Positions 11,090 to 20,999 of a stretch of DNA of 64,000 bases are shown here, in pieces. Position numbers and translations under genes: made by a program. Position 1 is the first letter of the stretch; the number at the start of each line of letters is the position of its first letter. Source of the DNA: Hyparrhenia diplandra (Eukaryota > Streptophyta > Magnoliopsida > Poales > Poaceae); the NCBI GenBank assembly GCA_015847255.1, contig JADLZK010005563.1:310001-374000 (forward strand), given 5' to 3'. The notes under the pieces were generated by a model that saw only the letters and a program-made list of their open reading frames with translations, was not told where the DNA came from and did not search any database.

Positions 11090-12054
11090 TGCATCGAGTT
11101 ATACAAAAGCACTGCTTACCATCCAGAGTCAGATGGTCAGACTAAGAGAGTGAACCAGTGCTTAGAGACCTATTTGAGATGTTTTGTCCACTCTTGTCCT
11201 AGCAAATGGTCTTCTTGGCTATCTTTGGCACAGTTTTGGTACAATACATCATACCATTCGTCATTGGGCAAGACACCCTTTTTTATGTCATGTTTGGCAA
11301 TCATCCACACAATCTGGGCATTGAACCACCGGGTAACTCAGATATCACTGAACTAGAGGACTGGCTTCAGGATCGGGAACTAATGCAAAGCTTGGTCAAA
11401 CAACACTTACTTCGAGCTCAAAAGAAGATCAAATTTCAAGCTGACAAGAAACGCAGTCCACGGGGAGTTTTCCGTTGGTGATTGGGTTTATGTGAAACTC
11501 CAGCCCTATGTTCAGACATCTGTGGCCAATCGTTCTTCTAACAAGCTATCATTTCACTACTTTGGTCCATTCCTGATCATCGAGAAGATTAACGCAGTGG
11601 CATATCGGTTGCAGTTACCTGAATCTTCTCAGATTCACCCAGTCTTTCATGTGTCACTACTGAAGAAAAAGATTCAGGGTGATGATCTTGTCAGTGCTTC
11701 TTTGCCCAACCCCTCTGTGCAATTTCAGGTACCAGAGCGCATCCTCGATCGTCGTATTCATCAACATAGCAATGGCCCGGTGCAGCAAGTGCTAGTGCTG
11801 TGGTCAGGCCTTTCTTCAGATCTGGCAACCTGGGAAGATGAGGATGCGCTGAGGCAGGATTTCCCACGTGCTCCGGCTTGGGGTCAAGCCGTTTCTCGAG
11901 GAGGAGGGAATGTCACCGATCAAGGTATGAACACCACCAACGACACCATGATCCAAGCTGAACCTGGTGATACTGGCCCCGAGGATGCCGAGGGCGGAAG
12001 CATGACGGTGCGGGCGGCTCCAAGGGCGGGAAACGGGTTGCCAAGCCAAACCTG
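11090..12054 (+). pseudogene. Gypsy integrase and chromodomain tail, broken
   Basis: Frames together give the end of a retroviral-type integrase core with YHPESDGQT and RVNQCLETYLRCF, then the conserved WYNTSYH segment, a region with ARQ/QKK-type basic residues, the HPVFHVSLLKK motif of the integrase C-terminal domain, and a chromodomain-like end with RILDRR and ATWEDEDALRQ. The chromodomain in this lineage directs integration to heterochromatin. The catalytic D,D,E residues upstream are mostly lost. Frameshifts lie near 11290-11340 and 11475-11490, and stop codons interrupt the stretch before 11150. The copy is dead. Confidence 0.8.
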
Positions 12055-12353
12055 AAGTACACCGGGCTGGACTAGAAGTGAGCAGGCCGTTTTTGACAAG
12101 ACAATTAAGATTGGGCTTTCTTATGTTACGTTTCATTTTGTGATCTTCAGGCCCATGTAACGGGCAGCTGGGGACAGCTTCGTGCTCCCCTTTTGTATTG
12201 CGTAGGGAGAGAACAGGAGATTCAGACTTGAACTTGTAACCGAAACCGTGCCGCAGCGGCGACGGCGGCGAGCTCCTGGCGGTGCCGGAGTGTCGTGGTT
12301 ATCGTTCTAGTTTCACCATCTACCCGTAATCCTATCTACGTAGTCAGGTTACA
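11911..12353 (+). repeat. Remaining LTR of the chromovirus
   Basis: The LTR runs from TGTCACC to a probable end at GTTACA (12348-12353), giving the usual TG...CA boundaries and a length near 440 bp. The right boundary is placed where the sequence becomes F-box coding. There is no second copy in the window for comparison. Confidence 0.55.
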
Positions 12354-12725
12354 AGCGGCGACGATGACGAGATCGCAGACGCCTTGCAGAGATGGATCCC
12401 GCTGGTCCTGGAATGCCAAGTGAAGTTGCTCGAGTTGACTGCAGGTACCTGACCAACCTGGGACCTATTCCGTTGCTGGATGAACCATTGGTGTCGCAGC
12501 ACTTGACGAGCCTGTGCCTCGGTGGCTTACGGTTCTTTGAAACTGGCCTCCCGTCTGGTCTGGACTTCTCAGACTGCCCTGCTTTGCAACATCTAGAGAT
12601 CACAGCCTGTGAGTTGGAAAATGTCACTGAGATGACCTCCCCGTCCGTTAAACGCCTGGTCATCACAGGCTGCTGCGTCCCTAGCGTAGACCCCCTTCTG
12701 ATTTGCTTTACCCCAAAGCAATTCG
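12354..12725 (+). pseudogene. F-box/LRR (FBD-type) gene fragment
   Basis: Translation in two frames matches the middle of the F-box/LRR protein encoded at 58387-60710. First comes a DDDEIADALQRWIPLVLECQ segment (12360-12420), equivalent to DDDESLRRWIRSVLKCQ of that gene. Then, after a frameshift near 12440, come LVSQHLTSL, DCPALQHLEI and SPSVKRLVI. The F-box itself, the 5' half and everything after about 12725 are absent. In intact members the leucine-rich part selects substrates for an SCF ubiquitin ligase. This is a non-functional remnant of a dispersed gene family, bounded on the left by the gypsy LTR. Confidence 0.75.
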
Positions 12726-13741
12726 GTTGCGATGCTGAAACCCGGCCCCCACCGAAAGCGAGAAAAAAAAGAAGACATTGTCCCTGAACTGTTATTACTG
12801 TGGCAATTAACCTCCTAGCTAGTGACATTTGTATTTTTTCTATGTTCCTTACTTATGAAATACAATGTTGAATTATAAATGTTGAGATTGAGATACATAT
12901 AGATGTCATGGTACACCCATCCTAATTAAAATGGCACTTCATGGGTAAAACATTATTATTAATTACCATGCGCCGAGCTCGGGCAGGGAGGGGAAATTTT
13001 CGAGTGGAATTTGTAATCCAAGCTTGGCGACTAGATCTGTGGCTTCGATCTCGGTGCCGGGATCTCTGGCTCTTCAAGCTCAGCGCCGGGATCTCTGGCT
13101 CCGAGCTCTAGACTACGTCAGTGCCACCTCGTTTGCTGGTCAGGAACCTCGGCGCAATGAGTGCTAGCACCGAGGCGTTCTACCTCGGAGCCAGGAGTCC
13201 CGGCTCCGACCCTAATGTAAATATTCTTCAAAAAAAGGGCCAAATTGCAAAAGTTGGGGCAGGAGGGCAGCTCTCTCATTCTGATAGTGACAGAATGTGT
13301 GATGTGAACTGTGACTGCAGTCCGGAAATACAACACGAATGTGGTTGAAAAATAAAGGTTGTGTTAAGAGTGGTGGAGAGAGAAGATTGATATAGGCCTC
13401 GAGACATATCTTGACTGTGGAGATAGTAGGTGCCTAGCATATACATGCCACAGGACATTTTCGGTTGGAGAGGGACAGGCGAGGCATGCTGGGAAGATAG
13501 TGTGTGGGAAGGGTGTGGGGATGGTTGACTATACGTATTTTACTGCTGAGAAATCGGCTATGTTTAGGCCCAATCCATTACGTATGTTCCCTCATCTAAA
13601 AATATGTTTAGGCCCAACATTTTGCAAGTTGTAATTATAGATCACTAACAATGAGGAAACATCCCGTTATTCATTTTTGTTGTCTGCGACCACGTAGCTT
13701 GTACTAATGGAGTTCATTTTTCAATTTCGTTTGGCCCATAG
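12726..13741. other. Spacer between F-box and NLR remnants
   Basis: No gene is recognised. Around 13020-13210 the motifs GCCGGGATCTCTGGCT (twice), CTCCGAGCTC and CCTCGGAGCC recur in direct and inverted order, which looks like an unclassified grass repeat. The last bases before the NLR exon (13715-13741) form a pyrimidine-rich tract ending in CATAG, a plausible 3' splice site. Confidence 0.4.
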
Positions 13742-15648
13742 GTGCTTGATGAGATTGGAAAAGAATGGACGGAAGTTCTTCTTTTGTCCAAGTGCGGCGG
13801 GATCCCTAGAGTGATAACTACTGTGGCAAGATACTTGGCCACAAGACCAAGGGACGTACTCCCACAAGAGTCGTTGCGTCTACGTGACAACTTTATGCAA
13901 GAGCTATCGACCAACCCAGAGTTTGATTCCTTGCGGGGCCTACTCACCTGGATGCATTCCTACATGGATACTTGCCCTCGCCATCTCAAGAAATGCATGT
14001 TGTATCTATCAATCTTTCCTCCAGACACCATCATTTGGCGGAGGCGCTTGATCATGCGATGGATTGCCGAGGGCTACTCTAAGGGCGCCGACAGCTATAG
14101 CATCGAGAAGTATGCAGAAGATGTTCAACGAGATTGCCGCACTGAGCATCATGCAGCCAGTACTCAAGGCGAGCAAGGTGATTGGGTGCCGAGTCAACGG
14201 TTTCTTCCGCGAGTACGTCATGTCACGGCCAGCGGAAGAGACCATTTTCTTTCCAGTGGAAGTCTCTGTGCTGGAGAAGCGGCATGGCCGCCTGGCCACA
14301 GAAGGCATAGGACAGCACCTAGCAATCGGAAGCACTTGGGATGAAGACCAAATCTTTTTCCGGAGTTTGGACTTGTCGCGGCTACGGTCTCTGACATTGT
14401 TTGATAGCTGGTTTGCTTCACTCTATGTGTCCGACAGGATGAGGGTGCTTCGGGTGCTGGATCTAGAGAATGCAAGCAAAGTATATGATAGTGTACGTGA
14501 TTCTCACTTCGAGCAGATTAGTAAGCTACCATCTCGTCTCAAGTTCCTCTCCCTAAGAGGACAGAGCGGAATCACTCGTCTACCAGACTCTGTGGGTGAT
14601 CTGTTGCAGCTGCAAACTCTAGATATCAGAGACACCTCCATCGTCAGGCTGCCATCATTCATGACCAAGCTAAGGAAGCTGAAGTATATTCGTGCAGGTA
14701 CCACTGTTGCATGGACGGATGATGCGAAGGAGGAATCGACGCCATCAAGTAGCAGGTCGCGCACTCTGGCGTCCTACTTGCCCAACGGGTTCCTCAGACG
14801 TGGTGTACTTGCTATTGGCTCTCGCAGTGGTGTTGATGTACCTGGGGGGATTAAGAGACTGGAAGCCTTGCTAACGCTGGGTGTTGTCCATGTAAATACT
14901 GCAGACGGGGAGACCATTCTAGATGAGATCGCCGAATCCATCCCTTCCCCAGTTGAAGAAACTCAAACTCTCTGGCATCAACAGGAAACACAGACTTAGC
15001 CGCTTAGGCTCGAGCACTCATTTGGAATCCTTGTCATTACAGTTCGATAAAGACACTTTCTTTCGTGTTCCCAAAAGCCTGCGGAGCCTAAAGATGATCG
15101 GCCAATTAGAGGTGCTGCCACTAGGCATCGAGGATGCTGATAATCTTGGGAAGCTGACTTTAGAGATGACTTGTGCCCAGTTGAATCCAGAGGACCAGTT
15201 TTTCAGGAACCCCATAAAGAAGCTCAGTTACCTATCAAGGCAACGTACTCTGCGCCTCCGTGTCAGGAAGGATCAACAACATGGTGAGCTCCAGTTTCCC
15301 ACTTCCGGCGCCTCCGTGTCAGGAAGGATCAACAACATGGTGAGCTCCAGTTTCCCACTTCCGGTTTCATGCAACTCCATGCCCTCGAGATTGCCTGCAA
15401 ATCCAAGTTGCATGTAAAAGTTTGGCGGGCGAGCCATGAAGAAGCTTGAGCATCTCATGGTCCACTGCCCTCAACGTTCAGAGATGCAGTTTTCTGGGCT
15501 AGAGCACCTAGTTCACCTCAAGCAAGTATGGCTTCTGGGTTCCTTCAATGACGCACTCAAGGAATCAGTCCAGCAGCAGCTTGCCAAGCATCCCAAGATG
15601 CCAGCTCCGAGGCTGGAGGTTCCAGAGAGAGGATGGTTTTTTTTTTAA
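13742..15648 (+). pseudogene. NLR disease-resistance gene, 3' part, broken
   Basis: The reading begins after a splice-acceptor-like TTTGGCCCATAG. It gives the end of an NB-ARC domain: LSKCGGIPRVITTVARYL in place of the GLPLA motif (about 13778-13830), then the RNBS-D segment CMLYLSIFPPD (about 13995-14027) and RWIAEGYSKG. Leucine-rich repeats follow, for example LRSLTLFDSW, LRVLDLENAS, LKFLSLRGQ and LQTLDIRDTSIVRLP, and the last repeats end near 15640. Intact plant NLRs are cytoplasmic pathogen sensors that exchange ADP/ATP in the NB-ARC. Here the coiled coil, P-loop and kinase-2 motifs are absent, the frame shifts near 14110-14130 and again near 14960, a 56-bp tandem duplication (15253-15364) shifts it once more, and a stop occurs at 15415-15417. 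The copy is best read as a pseudogene. Upstream exons may have been lost or displaced. Confidence 0.85.
15253..15364 (+). repeat. 56-bp tandem duplication inside the NLR
   Basis: Positions 15253-15308 and 15309-15364 appear identical. Because 56 is not a multiple of three, the extra copy changes the leucine-rich-repeat frame. Identity of the two units suggests a recent event, although an assembly artefact is possible. Confidence 0.95.
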
Positions 15649-16050
15649 TATACAGAGAGAAGATGGTGATTAGAAGCTGGAGGTTCTTTAAATAAATCTT
15701 AGGCGTCAGAGAGCTGGAGGTTTCCCTCAATTGTTCTTCATTCTTCTTTTTCCCTTCTCTCTTCTGCTGTCTTGTAAATCTTCTGAGAGACATGAGAAGC
15801 ACCGACTGTTGTGTATATATTCCTGTACTGTACTTGTATAATAAAAGCTCCCGTGTTGAATGTGAACACAAATTCAGTTGGGACTGTATATTTGTCTTGT
15901 ACTGCACAATTACTAGGGGCGTTGCTCTCTGTCTCTATATGATGGAAAAGGCCCGTATGTAGCTTGTTAAGGTACTGTTGTCCCTCATTTGTACTGTAGG
16001 CCTTAGTAATAAGGATGCCTTCATTTCGTGGCTACATTATTTTGGACAAA
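15649..16050. other. 3' flank of the NLR remnant
   Basis: T-rich and AT-rich sequence with repeated GCTGGAGGTT units (15613, 15676 and 15710 areas) and AATAAA-like motifs (about 15690 and 15839), compatible with an old 3' untranslated region. After removing the CACTA element the sequence continues at 31990. Confidence 0.4.
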
Positions 16051-16468
16051 CACTAGTACCCAAAACATTTTAAGTGGCGGGCACTTTCAGTTTTACGTGG
16101 CGGGCGAAGGTGCCCGTCACCAACGTGAGGTCACGGTTAATGATGACCTCACCGTGGCGGGCACGCTTAATGGCTCTCACCATGGCGGGCGTTTTACAAT
16201 GTCCGTCACGGTTAATATTTTCAAAAAAATAAAAAAAAATCAAAAAACAGCCCAGGCCCGCTGAGCCCATCGTCAAGCCCGCCGAGCCCGGGGCGGGGTG
16301 CGCCGCCGCCGCAGGGGGGGGGAGGAGACCCACGCCGCCGTCCCCGCGCTAGGCCGCCGTTGTGGAAGGAAGGGCGGGGCGCCGCGGCGGATCCGGCGTC
16401 CCCGCGTGCGTCGTCACCGTTGTGGGAGGAGGGGGAGCTCGTCGTCGGAGGAGACCCAGGATGAACCC

Positions 16469-16618
16469 GTCGCGGATGAAGGCCGTCGCCCGTCGATCCG
16501 TCGCGGATGAAGGCCGCCGCCGTCGATCTCGTCGCGGATGAAGGCCGCCGCCATCGATCCGTCGCGGATGAAGGCCGCCGCCGTCGATCCGCCGGATGAA
16601 GGCCGCCGCCGTCGATCT
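16469..16618 (+). repeat. About 30-bp minisatellite in the CACTA core
   Basis: Four to five units of roughly 30 bp, consensus beginning GTCGCGGATGAAGGCCGCCG and ending GTCGATC, start near 16469, 16500, 16531, 16561 and 16588. The last unit is shortened. In one frame this gives a repeated MKAAA-I/V-D peptide, but nothing indicates expression. Confidence 0.85.
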
Positions 16619-17138
16619 GCCGCATGGCGAGCCCGCCGCCGCCGGATACGCCGCGCCCGACCGGATCTGCCGCGCACCGTCGGTGAAGGGAGAGGCCGCG
16701 CCTCACCGGATCCTGGAGCGCCGCCGTCTTGGAGGGGCGGGGCGCACCTCGCCGTCGGGGGAAGGGAGGGGCGGGCAGCCGCGCGTCACGGGAGGGGAGG
16801 GGGACGCGTCGGGGGAGGGGGGGACGCCGTTGGGGGGGAGCGGGTCTCGCGGGAGGGAGAGAGGCAACCGGCGGGTGGAGTGAGGGAGGGAGTGGGACTG
16901 GGTGTGCCAAACCCTAACTTCAGTATATATATGGTGCTAGATATCGGGGCATTCTGGGCTTGTTGGGCCTTGAGGATTTACGTGACGGGCCTTTTAAGAT
17001 GCACGCCACGCGAAAAGATTTTTTGCGTGGCGGGCACCTTAACACGCCCGCCACGCAAAATAAGCTATTTTGCGTGGCGGACGTGTTAAGGTGCCATATA
17101 TAAAAAATCTTTCCCGTGGCGGGCAAAAAAACGCCCGC

Positions 17139-18455
17139 TGTCGGGGACCTAAATATCGGGCCCCGAGACATTCTCCACACACCGAGAATTTGCCGGCCCA
17201 TTAGGGCCCGGTAAAAACCAGCCTACCTACCACCATCCCGCTTCAAAGGACGGCCCAACAGGCGACGGACCGGGCCAAGGAGCCCGCGGCGCATACATGA
17301 AGACGGAGCCGGCCAGCGAGCGGCCCACAGGAGTCACCACGACGAAGGAGCTCGCTACGCTCAAGAAGGACAAGGTCGAGGGGACCTTTACAAGGCGGAG
17401 AAACGTAACGCTCCACGTCATCACCGGCCGACCCGGGGCTCGGACTCTACCCAAATCTCCGTCTCGCCCGAGGGTGACCTAGCTCACCACCCTCGGGCGC
17501 ATGGACTCCCGCCTCGCCCGAGGGTGGCCTAGCTCACCACCCTCGGACGAAAAATCTCCGCCTCGCCCGAGGGAGACCCGGCTCTCAATCCTCGGGCGAG
17601 GTGGCCCAACCCACTCACCCGTGGTCGTGACCCCGGGCATGGGAGGTTCCGTGCGGAGGAAGGGAAACAGATGCATTTAATGCGGTTCTTGCGCAGTGAG
17701 ACGAGGCGCGGGGCCATCGATTACGCCCGATCAAATCGGCTGCCAAATCGCTCCCAATCCGACCGATGGGACATAAAAGCGAACCGGTGGCGTGCAGCCC
17801 GCCCAAAGACGGGGAAAACAGGACAACACTGTTCATTCCCGAAACACCGCCAAAACGCCATGACGGGCGGACCCTCGGGCTCATGACACGCCACGACCAG
17901 CGTTCCGGGGACCGCCCTCGCCATGCGGTGTGAGGGACGCCTCACAATCCTCGGGGCCGCACAGGAAGCGCACGTCCGCCATCGGATCGGGACGCGTGTC
18001 TTCATCAAACAACGCCAAAGCCAACCAACCCTCGGCCGCGCGCATGCAACAAGTGTAGCCTCGGGGAATTAGCCACCAGGCATCCACATATGTAAACATT
18101 ACCTCCCTCTTCCTACTATAAAAGGGGAGTAATGCCCCATTAGCGGGGGGATGGGGGAAAGAAAACGGAAATCGAAGGGACAACCACCACCACCACCACT
18201 ACCACGATCGTGGGGCTTGAGACCGGCTTCTCTCCCTCACGCCGCTTGTAACCCCTACTACGAGCTCTCCTTTGAGCGCGAGGTAACACGAAAGCGAGGA
18301 CACCACCGCTGGACGTAGGGGCCGTCGGCTGAACGGGATAAACCCACCGTGTCCGTGTCCATCTTGTGCGACGCCATTTGGGGGAGGAGGCACACGGCCT
18401 AGAAATTCTTTATTGCCGGCACCGAGGCACCCTGGGCTCTCGGAAAACGCCGACA
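17139..18455 (+). repeat. 5' LTR of the Tat element
   Basis: The LTR runs from TGTCGGGGACC to GCCGACA. It contains short internal direct repeats of CTCGCCCGAGGG-type units (about 17460-17610) and a TATAAAAG box. It aligns over its whole length with the LTR at 30554-31871 but differs by many substitutions and by numerous one- or few-base indels. Confidence 0.92.
18117..18124 (+). promoter_or_regulatory. TATA box of the Tat 5' LTR
   Basis: TATAAAAG lies about 340 bp before the LTR end in a C/T-rich setting, as expected for the RNA polymerase II start of the genomic transcript. The copy in the 3' LTR reads TATAAAAA at 31529-31536. Confidence 0.65.
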
Positions 18456-18480
18456 GCGGTTGGCGCGCCAAGTAGGGGAC
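18456..18480 (+). other. Probable primer-binding site
   Basis: Directly after the LTR the sequence contains TTGGCGCGCCAAGTAGGGG, which includes the palindrome GGCGCGCC. Its place and TGGCGC start fit a tRNA primer-binding site, but I cannot name the tRNA with certainty. Confidence 0.5.
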
Positions 18481-18513
18481 GCCAGTGTGCAATCCACATC
18501 TCCATCAACCCTC

Positions 18514-20950
18514 ATGGCATTTCCACCTTCGTTTCCACCCCGCCGCCCGGAGCACGAGCTCCAGCGTGGGACACCGCTGTTCTTCGAGACGCCGGAGTTC
18601 GTGGCCTTCGGTCACAACTATGAGATGATCCTTTTGCGACATGACGGCTGAAAGAAGGGATATCGCCAATGCGGCGTGTCCGCCATCACGGCCGCCGCGC
18701 AAGGCGGGCAAGGCAGATCCACCGGCGCACCAGGCGCGTTCACGCAACGGATTCCGAATCCGACGACGTACCACCAGTGCCGACTCACAGGAGGGTCCCC
18801 AGGAACCCTAGGCACCGGGGAATATCCTTCCTCGGCTCGCCAGCGGTAGGATGCCCGAAAACCCTAATCATCGGAGAACGCGTCCCACGTCGGTGGTGCG
18901 GAAGGAATCCCGTAGTCCCTCGCCGGCGGAAAGCCGGTTGAAGCCGCCGCGAGGAGAGCACGGGCCAGACCCCCCGTCGTCCCATGGGAACGCTATCCCA
19001 CGCAGACGATTCCGTGGAAGAGCGCATCCGCCAAAGGATCTTTGCGGGACCCCGTCCTACCTCCTCGTCCGGGCACGATTGGAGCCAGGTCCCGAGAACT
19101 GGCGGAATCACACTACCGTCCGGAGAACAGGGACTTCCTCCGTGCGTTCGGTGCCCCCGCAACCGACGCGAGGGGCGACTATTATGATCATACACGGGAA
19201 TGCTACAACATAGAGCAAGATGGCCGCCTCACCGACGTCTCCGACGAAGATGAGGCGGACGTACCGCCACGACGGGCCGCGGCCGCGGCACCAGCGGCTT
19301 CCGCCCTGTCCCGCCTGTGGCGGCGGCCCGCCGCTGCCGGCCGGCGGGGAATGCAGCTACGGGATCTGCAAGACGGGATCCACGTAGAGTCCGCGCGACC
19401 GGCAAATGGAGCGGAACATCCAACGGGAACAAGCCCGGCGCGGGCGGGGCCGCGAGGGCGCCTCATGATCGCAACGGTGGCGGATGCGGCGGACCCTAAC
19501 GGGGTACCTCCACTTCCTGACATAGCGGCCCCGTTCAACAGAGCCAACCTCAACGTGGTGGCGGCCGCCATGCTAGTACGCGAAATGCCCGAACCCTCTA
19601 CCGCCGAGGGGAGGCGCATCCGAGAGGGCCTACGACATCTCCTCGATAGGGCAGCTGTACAACAGGCGGAGAGCTTCGCTTCCCGGGATCGGGCCGTGAC
19701 ATCACGACGACGGGAGGAGTCCGGGCAAAGTCGGCGGGGCTTCGTCCGACTTGAGCAGAGCCGAGCCTCGCAAGGCGGTCGGAACGCCTAGTCGACAACC
19801 GCGGAAGAACCCGGCCGGTCCGGGAGCGCATAGAAAACCCCGCCGAGACCATAACCGAGGCGCCCCTGACCTCAGGGAAGAAATCGAGCGGCAGCAGGCT
19901 CACCACGGAGGCGGCTCACCTCGGGGGCGACCGGCGGGACGAGACGCGCAAGTGCGTCGGGAAGACCGAGGGTACTCCCCAGATCCACCGGGGCCACGAG
20001 GCCTTCACAAGGGATATCGGGAGGGCACCACTCCCTGCGCGCTTCAGGCCTCCGGCCACATCGAGAAATACTCGGGAGACTCGTCCCGAGGTGTGGTTGG
20101 CCGACTATCTACCGACATGCCGGTTCGCGAGGGCACCACGATGACCAAGTGATAACCGAGAAATTTGCCCTTGTACCTCTCCGACTCGGCTAGGGCCTGG
20201 CTGGAACACCTTCCACCGGACCTCATATCAAAGCGGGCGGACTTGGAAAGGACCTTCCGAGGGAATTTCTAGGGCACATACCTGCGCCGGGTAACTCATG
20301 GGACCTCGGCTGCCGCCGAAATCTGACGAGTCCTTGCGCGACTACATCCGGCGCTTCTCCAAGCAACGGACCGAGCTCCCTAACGTTACGGATTCGGCGT
20401 CATAGGGGCCTTCTTGGCGGCACCACTTTGCCGTGACCTCGTGAAGAAGCTAGGGCGCCGGACTCCGGACCGAGGCGAACGAGCTGATGGACATCGCCAC
20501 CAAGTTCGCCAGCGGAGAAGAATTTGTCGGGGCTCTGTTCAATCAGGGCTCGGGCAAAGGAAAGCGTAAGGAGGAGGAGCCCGAGGGGATCCCAGCCTCG
20601 GGAGGGCAAGAAGAAGAAGAAAAGGACAAGAGCCGCAAGGGCAAGGGCCAAGCCCTCAACGCAGACGATGAAGACATGGTGGCTGCAGTCGGCCTTAAAG
20701 GGTCTCGAGCCCCGCCACAAGTTACCTTCAACAAAGCATGCTCAAGAAGCCGTGCGAGAACCACGGTTTCCACTGTTAAGCACACCCTCGAGGAGTGCAA
20801 AATGGTGCGCAAACACTTCGCCAAACTCAGGGCCATTCCTGAGGAGGAGGAGGAAAGAGCGCCCGAGGGCAGTGCCGAGGGAGACAAGGGTTTCCCGAAG
20901 GTGAATAACTGTTTCATGATCTTCGGCGGCAGCACCAGCAACATGTCGGT
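18514..20950 (+). pseudogene. Tat gag polyprotein region, broken
   Basis: Short in-frame islands read as Tat-type gag: an N-terminal Arg/Pro-rich part, a PFNRANLNVVAAAML segment near 19530-19575, and a capsid-like segment (RNLPLYLSDSARAWLEHLPP near 20165-20225) followed by a TFRGNF motif and ELMDIATKFASGEE near 20480-20520. A lysine/glutamate-rich stretch leads toward the protease. Gag packages the element RNA into virus-like particles. Many frameshifts and stops separate the islands (for example at 19790, 20150 and 20400), and the central part before 20090 seems shortened. Confidence 0.75.
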
Positions 20951-20999
20951 ACGGCAACGCAAGAAGGAGCGACGGGAGGTGTACGCGGCGAGCCGGCGA

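Larger units (their letters stand above)
11015..12353 (+). mobile_element. 3' end of a Ty3/gypsy chromovirus
   Basis: Only the last part of pol (integrase core end, integrase C-terminal region, chromodomain-like tail) and one LTR remain. The 5' LTR, gag, protease, reverse transcriptase and RNase H are missing. The pol frame runs into the LTR, which begins TGTCACC at 11911, as in many grass chromoviruses. The right end lies against a piece of an F-box gene, so the element may have inserted in that gene, but the lost left end prevents checking a target duplication. Confidence 0.8.

Noticed and set aside
16221..17089. Open frames up to 229 codons on both strands
   Set aside because: They belong to the GC-rich, minisatellite-bearing core of a CACTA element and have no domain.
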